DNA of 64,000 nt from contig CAUJNA010003819.1 of NCBI GenBank assembly GCA_963377175.1, forward strand, positions 181,001 to 245,000. The letters run 5' to 3'. A program made the position numbers and the translations under genes. Each line of letters begins with the position of its first letter. Position 1 is the first letter of the stretch. This stretch comes from Effrenium voratum (taxonomy: Eukaryota; Sar; Dinophyceae; Suessiales; Symbiodiniaceae). The notes below the pieces were generated by a model, which did not search any database, was not told the DNA's origin, and worked only from the letters and a program-made list of their open reading frames with translations. This document shows, in pieces, positions 12,548-19,903 of the stretch.

Positions 12548-14015
12548 CCAAATTTGATTTTCAAGAGGGAGCAGTTCAGGAGCTACCAAGCGGAGTTCTG
12601 GAAGGACATGGTAGTGGAGCCGTGGATGCTAACCACTTGCGAAGCACCCCGACTCGTGCCTCTGAGGAAAGAGAGGCGCCTTTGTTTGTTTATGCGCTCT
12701 GTTTTTTTTGTTTTTTACAATGCAGTTTGGGTAGGCCCTAAACCCTTTTACTGGGATCTTGGGCTACAAACGTTTGCGATGTTGCGTTCTGAATCTTCAC
12801 TGAGCATGGGCCAGAATAATTCAAGAGAGAAGTTTCTGTTGGGGCAAATGCTGAGGTGGGAACACATCCATCACGGTTTGAACAATTTAAAGTGCAGTTC
12901 CTCGCGGTTATGTTCATAGGGGGAAATCCATTCGGAACCCTGCAGCTGCTTGTTTTGGCGTTCCGAAAGATTCAGCGTGGCTTGGTTCCTGTTTAGGTTG
13001 CCCAATTCCAGTTATCTAGCTTTGCCCCCAAAAAAGCAGAACTAGACATGGACCTCCAAATCGATTTGGCTAGAGTCCACCATTCTATTCCCGAATATTG
13101 CAAGAGTAGTTGAACATCCTGCAATGTCGCGCGGATTGTGGCTCGTGCACTTGCAGTATTCATGAACTCTCTGACTATCTACTAGCTTTGATCCCAATAT
13201 ACTTGCTTTGAACAGCTTCCCAGTAGTGTGACACCGAATTCTTTTGTTCCTGCTTCGGGTCGCCACTAAGAATTGTGAACCCCGTGATACAGGGCTGGCC
13301 ATTCAAGGACCAGCCTTTGGACAAACCTCACAGCGGTGTAAACTATATGCGGCTCCTGAAATGGGCAGGGAAAAGCTGTGCGCGTGTGGTGTGCGTCCTG
13401 GTTGTGTTGAACTGAAGTGTCTGGCTCTATGTTCAAATCAAATCCCACAAATGGGTGTTTGTCGTAGCCCCCAAAAAGGCTTTCGGTGTCCTTTTCGGCT
13501 TTCAGCATCCCAAGCCAGGACTGGTGTTTCCCATACAAACCCCAGAGCGGTCCTTGAGTGCCAGACTTCATCCCAATGGGCATCAATCAAAAGGGACACC
13601 AAAAAGAACGATGTCCCTAAAAGAGACACCCAAGGCATTCTTATGAAAGGCGGACCCGTTTCGGTGCTTTCTGCCTCTGACTTTGAAACAATTCCTCCAT
13701 AGGGCGCCCCTTCCCCACATGAATTTCTTTGCTACCAGGGCCCTCATGTATAAGGAGGGCCCCCTGTTTGGGCTACGGTTTGCCACCTTGATGCATTAAT
13801 TACTCGTTTTGGGGTGGGGATGGCTTAAACCAGCCAAAACAAAGAGGCTCACCAAGAAAAGACGCACCCAGATACACCTCCTCACGCGTTCGCTATCGCT
13901 CAGGACCAGAACTTTGTGCCGCAGACCAACCCGGTGCCGGCGAGCATGAGAAGCGCGGCACACAAGACATGAGTCGATGCAAAGAACTCCATCAAGGCAT
14001 TGAATCATGGCTGGC
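12548..14015. other. host spacer, no gene recognised
   Basis: A minus-strand frame at 13,042-13,302 (86 codons) has coding-like residue use but no motif I know. A degraded family-D-like pair of GGGACACC words lies at 13,590-13,640. Confidence 0.35.
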
Positions 14016-14150
14016 CCATACTGGGGATGGACGAAATCCATTTCGCACCACCTAAGAAATGCTGGAATTCTGATTCCCCTGTAAATACCAACAAGCAACG
14101 GTTTCCCGTGGCTTCAAAGTGGTGCAGGATTTTGTCCATCCACGGTATGT
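14016..14150. mobile_element. fold-back element, family A (ATACTGTGGATGGACGAAAT)
   Basis: The left end CATACTGGGGATGGACGAAAT, with GCACCAC further in, is mirrored by GTGGTGCAGGATTTTGTCCATCCACGGTATG. Core words CCCCTGTAAATACCAACAA and CCCGTGGCTTCAAAG recur in copies at 40,320, 41,231 and, more weakly, 45,959. Confidence 0.75.
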
Positions 14151-14595
14151 GCGCTTATGTGCCGTGCATCTATAAATGATACATACATAACATGCTTTCA
14201 ATGTTCGGATGGCCCTCGTTGTCAGAAATGTTATGTAATTATACATGTATAATCATGTGTGTATGCATGTTTGTATGCATGTGGTGCTTGCGAAAATGTT
14301 TCTTTGCTGTTCATCACACAAACATACATAGCACACCCTGGGCTGCACATTGTTTGAATTTAGTATTGGGAGATTTGGGGTCTGGGAGAAGCACTTATTT
14401 TTGTTACATACTGTGCATTGACTACTGGGGGGAAGAGATTTCATGGCGAGCTCACTTGAGGATGAAACGAGCTCACAGTGATGTAGGCCCTCCACTTGGG
14501 GAGGTCATCGAACTATTGTGCAAATTGCAGATTATAACTGGAAGTCAATTTTTCTTTTCGGGGTCATTTGGATTTGTCGAAATTGCGGGGGGGGG

Positions 14596-14600
14596 GGGGG
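14596..14600. repeat. putative target-site duplication, left copy
   Basis: GGGGG directly before the left inverted repeat matches GGGGG directly after the right one (35,844-35,848). Five to six bases is the size expected for Polinton/rve integrase insertion. Both sites sit in G runs, so the match is weak evidence. Confidence 0.4.
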
Positions 14601-14857
14601 AAAAAATAGAAGAAGTAGGGGGCCTGGGGGGAAGTCTGTTGAGGGTTGCCTGTTCTGGTTTTTATGTTCATCTCAAATCTATGTTCCCCCTTATTCGTTT
14701 TTAAAAGAGGGTTTTTAGGGAGCTTATTTATCGTTTTCGTTAAGGTAATCATTTGGGTAAATTGTCGCCTTGTTCATTGTTGGGCTGGGGGCAAACATTT
14801 TTTTCATTTGAAAGAGGTAGCCCTTTTAGTAGTTATCAAGTTCTGGGGTGTTGGTGG
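14601..14857 (+). repeat. left terminal inverted repeat
   Basis: Starts AAAAAATAGAAGAAGTAGGGGG and runs to GGGTGTTGGTGG. It matches the reverse complement of 35,586-35,843 almost throughout. Differences are concentrated in the outer 40 bp, with only a couple of substitutions further in (for example near 14,682 and 14,794). The outer boundary is uncertain by about 12 bp because the outermost bases match less well. Confidence 0.9.
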
Positions 14858-15071
14858 GTCGTTTGTTTCTTTGACGTTTATCTCTACAATTATTTATTTT
14901 TGTTCTACACTCTTGACAATATTTATATCTTCTTCCACTTTTTACATTTCCAAATTCATCAATTGTTTTATCATAAAGACATCTGTTGCATTTGAAGAAT
15001 TCACCATAGTCTTCTGTTGCTTTTTCTTCTGTCATTCCATAATTATTCATTATAGTTTGCTTCACAACCAT
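14826..15071 (-). CDS. small zinc-ribbon protein
   Basis: An 81-residue basic protein. Two cysteine pairs, CNRC at about residues 28-31 and CQEC at 53-56, could bind one zinc ion. The spacing and the sequence between them (YDKTIDEF) resemble short zinc ribbons found in phage and large-virus proteins. A nucleic-acid-binding or regulatory role is inferred, not shown. Its last codons (TPELDNY and the stop) lie inside the left terminal inverted repeat, so the repeat supplies the 3' end of the gene. It is the outermost gene on the left and reads toward the terminus. No close copy of the AAAACTACTTAAAGA motif is upstream. Confidence 0.7.
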   Translation of the reverse strand: MVVKQTIMNNYGMTEEKATEDYGEFFKCNRCLYDKTIDEFGNVKSGRRYKYCQECRTKINNCRDKRQRNKRPTNTPELDNY

Positions 15072-15223
15072 TTCTTAATATATCTTAACAACTTCTTTTT
15101 ATGTGATTTTTATGTGATTGTCTAGTTATGTTTTATAGGTTGAAATTACAGTATAATGAAAGGTTATAAAAGTTTACACTGTTTAATCATATTATAATTA
15201 AATATTATGATTAAACCATGAAA

Positions 15224-15748
15224 TCATTGTTTCTGTTTTCTATAAATTTCAATTATAACATGTTCGATAGTAATGATTTCGTGTCGTTTCATAGTCTGTT
15301 TGGTTTCTTCAACTGCTTGTTCAATATGGTATTGTAATGACGCTCTACTTGAAATCTTATTCTGTTTAGATGATGAATAAGAACGACAGTTGCTAATATT
15401 ATTATGATACATAATTTTTGAACTAACTTCTATTCCAACCTGTATTTCTTCATCATACTTCATCATTCTTAATAATTCTTTTGGTGGTTTCAACGCATAT
15501 GAAAGCGCTTTATCACCTTTTAAGCATTTATTGCGAATCTCAACATAATATCTACTTTCTCCTACTCGTTCAGTGTAAATAGACGGTTTCCATTTCCTTT
15601 GTAATTCTCTTAAAGCATCACATTGTTTCAGTCTTCGCCACCCTTCACTACCATTAATGTAAGTAGTGATGATTGAAACTAAGCCTTCAGGTAAGCTAGC
15701 GCAATTCTCATCCATAAAATTATTCTCTGACATTTTACCCTTACTCAT
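15224..15748 (-). CDS. unknown viral protein (174 aa) with early-type promoter
   Basis: I do not recognise a family. The start at 15,748 follows a copy of AAAACTACTTAAAGAGA (15,774-15,790) by 25 nt. The sequence is mixed alpha-helical in character, with a stretch near residues 17-31 (ASLPEGLVSIITTYI) that faintly resembles an F-box helix and a basic, Gln/Lys-rich end. The stop is TGA. A second ATG at codon 6 could also be the start. Shared promoter and strand with the next gene (15,917-16,378) suggest joint expression with replication genes. Confidence 0.75.
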   Translation of the reverse strand: MSKGKMSENNFMDENCASLPEGLVSIITTYINGSEGWRRLKQCDALRELQRKWKPSIYTERVGESRYYVEIRNKCLKGDKALSYALKPPKELLRMMKYDEEIQVGIEVSSKIMYHNNISNCRSYSSSKQNKISSRASLQYHIEQAVEETKQTMKRHEIITIEHVIIEIYRKQKQ

Positions 15749-15773
15749 TTTTCTCTTAATATATAAGGCTTTT

Positions 15774-15790
15774 TCTCTTTAAGTAGTTTT
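15774..15790 (-). promoter_or_regulatory. conserved upstream motif AAAACTACTTAAAGA
   Basis: Read on the minus strand as AAAACTACTTAAAGAGA, 25 nt before the ATG at 15,748. The same 15-mer precedes three other genes of the element at 22-33 nt. Confidence 0.75.
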
Positions 15791-15916
15791 GGCTAGGGGT
15801 TGCTGGTCGGCTGGTCTGGGTTTCAGGTTTAATTTAAATGTCTTAACCTCATTGTTAGATTATAAAAACTAGGTTTAATCATATTATAATTGAATAATAT
15901 CATTAAACTAAATCAC

Positions 15917-16378
15917 TCACGCTTTCCATCCACCTATTCCATCCCACCAGAATTCAATAATTCGCATCTGTCCATCTACTAGACTGTCTTCTGTGTTTAG
16001 TTTCCGTATCGCTCCCGATAAGATATAGTGATTAATAATCATAGCATTAAACTGCCCATCTCGGTTTAACTTTTTACCACAGTCTTTTATGATGTTTTCA
16101 TCTGTTAGGTTTTCATACATTTCTTTCATGATGTCAAACCTAACAAATGAGTATATTGTCATCAAGTTTAATCCGCTATTATCCCTAAACCTGTTAATAA
16201 CATCTTTCCAGAATTCTTCGTTTTCATCAACTGATGGCAAAGGGTGTCTTTTGACGAAATCCTTTATTTTGTTTAACTCGTCATCTAATTCCTTTTTATA
16301 ACTGTCATTATCATCATCTTCTTCGTCTGATAGCACCCAGTTTGATAAGTCAGCAATCACTCCGACATTTTCAGTCAT
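15917..16378 (-). CDS. unknown acidic viral protein (153 aa)
   Basis: No family recognised. The N-terminal third is strongly acidic (SDEEDDDNDS near residues 17-26); the rest is helical with conserved-looking aromatic residues, ending in EFWWDGIGGWKA. The start at 16,378 lies 27 nt from a copy of AAAACTACTTAAAGA. The gene is divergent from the integrase at 16,483, and the 104-bp gap holds both the early-type motif (minus) and a TCTA motif (plus). A role in replication or early control is inferred only from the promoter. Confidence 0.75.
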   Translation of the reverse strand: MTENVGVIADLSNWVLSDEEDDDNDSYKKELDDELNKIKDFVKRHPLPSVDENEEFWKDVINRFRDNSGLNLMTIYSFVRFDIMKEMYENLTDENIIKDCGKKLNRDGQFNAMIINHYILSGAIRKLNTEDSLVDGQMRIIEFWWDGIGGWKA

Positions 16379-16405
16379 ATTTTCACTTAATATAATAAGT
16401 TAATA

Positions 16406-16422
16406 TTTCTTTAAGTAGTTTT
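16406..16422 (-). promoter_or_regulatory. conserved upstream motif AAAACTACTTAAAGA
   Basis: Minus-strand AAAACTACTTAAAGAAA, 27 nt before the ATG at 16,378, followed by an AT-rich TATATTAAG stretch as in the copy at 15,774. Confidence 0.75.
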
Positions 16423-16465
16423 TTATTTTATGTTAAGGGGCGGGGTTTTTATTGAAAAAATATTT

Positions 16466-16469
16466 TCTA
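16466..16469 (+). promoter_or_regulatory. TCTA motif before integrase
   Basis: ATTTTCTAACAA lies 13 nt before the integrase ATG, in the setting shared with ATPase, penton, MCP and fibre. Confidence 0.4.
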
Positions 16470-16482
16470 ACAATTTAATATA

Positions 16483-17409
16483 ATGGCGAGATTAACAAAA
16501 GACCAAATAATCAGCAACATCTATTACGACTTAGACGAGGGTTTCGGAAGCACACAAGCGACACACAAGAAGGCAAAGGAAGAAGACCCAACAATAACAT
16601 TAGACGATGTAAAGTCTTTCTTAAAGAAACAGCCAAATAAACAAATCAAAAATTATAGAGGAACTAATTCCTATACCGCTCCATTCGCACGATATGAATA
16701 TCAAATAGACATAATGCATATGTCTCCTTTAGCAAAAGACAAGAACGTTCCACAGTATGCTTTAGTCGTGATTGACATCTTCAGTAAATTAGCAGATGTA
16801 ATACCGATGGAGGAAAGAGACGGAGAGAACGTTTTGAAGGCGTTGAGAGCAAGCTTTAAAAAGATGGGTTATCCGATGTCCGTGTATTCTGATGACGACG
16901 GAGCGTTTGCAACTAAAAATCACGTTCAGGATTTCTTCAACAGTGAAGGAATAAACCACATCGTTACGAAGACCCACGCAAATGTGGCCGAGCGTTTTAT
17001 TAGAACGATGAAAAACAAAATTCACGATAGAGTTAGGTTTAACAACATGAAATGGACCGACGCCCTAACGCCGGCATTGAAACAGTATAACAGCACATCT
17101 CACTCATCAACAAGGATGACACCGTCTGAAGCACACAAGGACGAGAATGAAATAAATGTAAAGGTCAATCTTAAACTACGAGAAAAAAACAAAAGAAAGT
17201 ATCCCAGAATAGTGGAGAACGACAAGGTAAAAGTGTTTCAAAAGAAAAGGGGTAATTACACCGACAGAAAGGAGTATAACTCTAAATGGTCTAATAAAAT
17301 ATTCAATATCGATAAAATTGAATATGATATTATGGGTAATAAAACTTACAAAGTAGCAGAAATAAACAAACCGCTTTTGAGACACGAAATTTTGTTAGTT
17401 AATGATTAA
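16483..17409 (+). CDS. rve-type DDE integrase
   Basis: This retroviral-fold integrase would cut and join the element's ends into host DNA in the nucleus. The length of 308 aa fits Polinton integrases. The N-terminal 60 residues look like a helix-turn-helix rather than an HHCC zinc finger. The catalytic core follows: D76 in YQIDIMHM, an Asp within YSDDDGAF (137-139) and E170 in HANVAERFIRTMK, the D-D-35-E pattern. The C-terminal part (about 225-308) is basic, with a small beta-rich domain (DKVKVFQKKRG, KIFNIDKIE, TYKVAEINK) like the SH3/chromo-like tail of such enzymes. The stop TAA overlaps the convergent gene at 17,406 by four bases. The frame is intact and all catalytic residues are present, so the enzyme could be active. 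Confidence 0.95.
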   Translation: MARLTKDQIISNIYYDLDEGFGSTQATHKKAKEEDPTITLDDVKSFLKKQPNKQIKNYRGTNSYTAPFARYEYQIDIMHMSPLAKDKNVPQYALVVIDIFSKLADVIPMEERDGENVLKALRASFKKMGYPMSVYSDDDGAFATKNHVQDFFNSEGINHIVTKTHANVAERFIRTMKNKIHDRVRFNNMKWTDALTPALKQYNSTSHSSTRMTPSEAHKDENEINVKVNLKLREKNKRKYPRIVENDKVKVFQKKRGNYTDRKEYNSKWSNKIFNIDKIEYDIMGNKTYKVAEINKPLLRHEILLVND

Positions 17410-17705
17410 ACGTATTTCTTGGTGTCTTCTTTATACTTGACTTGATAGTAATCCAGACTTGATTGTTTAGGTTCTTTTATGATTTTTTCATTCAGTTTTT
17501 TAACATAAATGTTTCGTTTATTTTTGTATTCGCTACTGTCTCTATCTACTTCTTTTGCTTGATAATTGTTATTGTTATCATATGTAGGTTTAATATTCAA
17601 GCTCTTTAAGATTTTCAGTATGTTTTCATTTTGCTCCAACACTTTTTCTAATCTTGGAAACAACAACTCTAAACTACTGTCAATGTTCGCTAAATGTTCC
17701 TCCAT
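17406..17705 (-). CDS. small coiled-coil protein, unknown
   Basis: 99 residues, charged, with a leucine/isoleucine-rich heptad region near residues 8-36 (IDSSLELLFPRLEKVLEQNENILKILKSL) predicting a coiled coil. The tail is basic. No family recognised. It converges on the integrase with a 4-bp overlap. The leader contains AGTATTTAAAGAGTAG, a weak relative of the early-type motif. Confidence 0.6.
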   Translation of the reverse strand: MEEHLANIDSSLELLFPRLEKVLEQNENILKILKSLNIKPTYDNNNNYQAKEVDRDSSEYKNKRNIYVKKLNEKIIKEPKQSSLDYYQVKYKEDTKKYV

Positions 17706-17775
17706 ATATACTAAATTATAAAACTAAACTTTTAAAACTAAATGTTGCAATTATGTTAAATCTACTCTTTAAATA

Positions 17776-18141
17776 CTATTTTTTCATCATTTGTTTAACA
17801 GTTTCCTGAGTTTCCTTATCGCCACTATCGGATGGTGATGCTTGCCGACCCCATTTAAAAGTTATATTATGAACATCTGTTTCTAAGTTTATACTGTCTT
17901 TAGTTTTATCAATATTCATTTTCTTATCATTCTTACTTATTTTGAAACTTGTTGGAATACACGAACATTTACAATGTCCTTTCTTTTGTATTTCTAATTC
18001 ATTTTTCATTTCTAACATCTTTTTACACATTGGACAAGCAAACTCAATAACTGATGTTTCTTTAACAATTTCTTCTTTTTCTTCATTGGTTGAAGAAACA
18101 CTTAAACCTGTTTTATTATTTTTGCTTTTTTTCCTTCCCAT
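17776..18141 (-). CDS. small zinc-finger protein, unknown
   Basis: 121 residues. The N-terminus is basic (GRKKSKNNK). The centre has CPMC near 36-39 and CKCSC near 57-61, enough Cys for one zinc site. The C-terminal half is polar, without clear structure. The start at 18,141 overlaps the end of the 61-codon frame at 18,116-18,301, suggesting one transcript. Nucleic-acid or protein binding is plausible; function unknown. Confidence 0.6.
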   Translation of the reverse strand: MGRKKSKNNKTGLSVSSTNEEKEEIVKETSVIEFACPMCKKMLEMKNELEIQKKGHCKCSCIPTSFKISKNDKKMNIDKTKDSINLETDVHNITFKWGRQASPSDSGDKETQETVKQMMKK

Positions 18142-18301
18142 CTATATTAATATTTATATTTTTAATATATTGTATTCCTAACTTAATTAATTCTAATGAA
18201 TAATAACAACATTTCTTAATTTTATTATCGGTTATTATTACTTGTTCTATATTCTCTACTTTATCTATTATATCAATATAATCTGAATAACTTCTATTCA
18301 T
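18116..18301 (-). CDS. short hypothetical protein (61 aa)
   Basis: A short frame rich in Ile, Lys and Asn, starting at an ATG and overlapping the next gene by 26 bp. Divergent from the ATPase at 18,354. No motif. It could be chance in AT-rich DNA, but the gap between ATPase and the zinc-finger gene would otherwise be empty. Confidence 0.35.
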   Translation of the reverse strand: MNRSYSDYIDIIDKVENIEQVIITDNKIKKCCYYSLELIKLGIQYIKNININIDGKEKKQK

Positions 18302-18326
18302 ATAAAATAATAAATATAAAATATTT

Positions 18327-18330
18327 TCTA
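18327..18330 (+). promoter_or_regulatory. TCTA motif before packaging ATPase
   Basis: ATTTTCTAAATAA, 23 nt before the ATPase ATG. Confidence 0.45.
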
Positions 18331-18353
18331 AATAACTTTAATATTATTTTATT

Positions 18354-19109
18354 ATGTCTGATGTTCCAATAATAAAACCAATAAATATAACTGATTACGA
18401 TTTCAAACAATCTAAATATGAACATGTACCAAAACTACCTTTTCGCTCAATTGTTGTTGCTTCATCAACGGGTGGCAAAACAGTTTTAATTCAAAACCTT
18501 ATCCTAAATGTTTATAGGGACTGCTTCGCCCGTATATTCATTTTTAGCCCGTCGGTTCATAATGACCCTACCTTCGTTGAAGTCAAGAAATATCAAAAAG
18601 ATAATATGAAGGTTGATGACGAAAAAGAAAAGTTATATTATGACACCTACCAACCTGAAGAACTGGAAGAAATAATTAACACACAAAGAAAGATAATTCA
18701 TTATATGAAAGAACAGAAGATGAAGAAACTACATTCAATTTTAATCATTGTTGATGATTTTGCAGACGACCCTAAATTTGTTAGATACAGCAAGTTATTA
18801 CATGGACTGGCAACGAGAGGCAGACACGACGCCATTAGTTTTTGCTTAAGCGTTCAAAAATATCGTGTCCTAGCACCAATCATTAGGTTGAATTCTAGTT
18901 CGTTGTATATCTTTAAGTTAAAGAATGTATCAGAGTTAATGTCATTCATTGAGGAAAACTCCGCCATTGTTGATAAAGAGCAACTGTTAAATATGTATCA
19001 TAAAGCGGTAGATGATAAACCATACTCCTTCTTTTATGTTAATATGAATTCCAAAGATGTTAATAATATGTTTTATGTTAGATTTGAAAAAGCATTTAAA
19101 ATAAAATAA
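18354..19109 (+). CDS. A32/FtsK-HerA-type genome packaging ATPase
   Basis: This motor would drive viral DNA into preformed capsids. 251 residues is the usual size for Polinton/PLV packaging ATPases. A Walker A-like loop, ASSTGGKT, is at 36-43 and ends in the canonical GKT. Walker B is at about 129-135 (ILIIVDD), with the two acidic residues expected for this family. GLATRGRH near 151-158 and SVQKY near 166-170 match the downstream conserved block, where an Arg and a polar sensor residue usually sit. The frame is intact. The next gene starts 15 bp after the stop on the same strand, so the pair may share a transcript. The TCTA-type motif upstream places it with the virion genes. Confidence 0.92.
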   Translation: MSDVPIIKPINITDYDFKQSKYEHVPKLPFRSIVVASSTGGKTVLIQNLILNVYRDCFARIFIFSPSVHNDPTFVEVKKYQKDNMKVDDEKEKLYYDTYQPEELEEIINTQRKIIHYMKEQKMKKLHSILIIVDDFADDPKFVRYSKLLHGLATRGRHDAISFCLSVQKYRVLAPIIRLNSSSLYIFKLKNVSELMSFIEENSAIVDKEQLLNMYHKAVDDKPYSFFYVNMNSKDVNNMFYVRFEKAFKIK

Positions 19110-19124
19110 AGATTGAAATATATT

Positions 19125-19604
19125 ATGATATTTTATGATTTACCATTAGACATTAAAAACCTTGTATTATCTTATAATTTAGGTGATGTTAGATTATTAA
19201 AAATAAAAAATAATAATATTATTAAAAATTATATTAGTAAATTTAAACCAGTGTATAAGTCTTACAAATTAAAGAATTCACAGTATTTTGAAATTGATAA
19301 TATCATTATGAAAAATATTATCAAAAACGGCATATCATATATTTTTAACTTAAGTGAGTTAGATAAATTACATCAAAAACATAAACCATTAAAATTATTA
19401 ATTGAATATGATATATTTGTTACATCTACCTCATTTACTTTTTTTAATCATCTTCGTAATCGTACTTTAACATCAAATAATTTATTTGATATTTATTATT
19501 TTCTTAATAAAGACCTTTATAAAACTAATTTAGTGTATAGGGACAATGTGGTTAATTTTATTTCATTACAAGTGAAAAAAATAACTATTAAAGTCATCAA
19601 TTAA
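19125..19604 (+). CDS. unknown viral protein (160 aa)
   Basis: I chose the ATG at 19,125; the open frame begins four codons earlier at a TTG. The protein is rich in Lys, Asn, Ile and Leu. Its N-terminus, DLPLDIKNLVLSYNL, faintly matches the first helix of F-box proteins, but nothing else supports that. It follows the ATPase closely on the same strand. No virion or enzymatic motif seen. Confidence 0.6.
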   Translation: MIFYDLPLDIKNLVLSYNLGDVRLLKIKNNNIIKNYISKFKPVYKSYKLKNSQYFEIDNIIMKNIIKNGISYIFNLSELDKLHQKHKPLKLLIEYDIFVTSTSFTFFNHLRNRTLTSNNLFDIYYFLNKDLYKTNLVYRDNVVNFISLQVKKITIKVIN

Positions 19605-19684
19605 GAAAGACAAAGTTTTATTAGTAAATTTTATTCATATTTGTTTAATTAATAATGTTAATGAATCATATTAATATTATTAAT

Positions 19685-19894
19685 TTAAATCAATGAAGCG
19701 TTGCATAAATTCAACGCAGGTAATTTATATAATAGTTTGTCCGATTTTTGATTTTCTAACTTTTCTATTCTCGCTACACATTCTTGAATAGATTTTATTA
19801 TTAAAGTATCCGCTCTCGTTTTTTCATCTACTCTTAAATTTTTGATGTCTTCCATACTGTTATTTTCTTCGTTTTTGCTTTGACCAATACCCAT
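19685..19894 (-). CDS. small protein with N-myristoylation-type start
   Basis: 69 residues, beginning MGIGQSKNEEN. Gly2 with Ser6 and Lys7 fits the N-myristoyltransferase consensus, so the product could be membrane anchored after Met removal. The remainder is helical and charged, with a possible coiled coil (residues 31-57). It starts 9 bp after the fibre stop on the same strand, so it is probably co-transcribed with the fibre. The TCTAAATAA that precedes it is also the end of the fibre coding sequence, so it may not be a promoter of its own. A role in membrane or capsid attachment is inference. Confidence 0.55.
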   Translation of the reverse strand: MGIGQSKNEENNSMEDIKNLRVDEKTRADTLIIKSIQECVARIEKLENQKSDKLLYKLPALNLCNASLI

Positions 19895-19903
19895 TATATA
19901 TTA

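Noticed and set aside
14596..14600. Treating the G5 direct repeat as firm proof of a target duplication
   Set aside because: Both sites lie in long G runs, so the match could be chance; kept only as a low-confidence feature.
14646..15125. Plus-strand 159-codon frame at the left end and its mirror at 35,031-35,798
   Set aside because: The shared part is simply the terminal inverted repeat read outward to inward; the parts beyond differ and overlap other genes. I see no domain.
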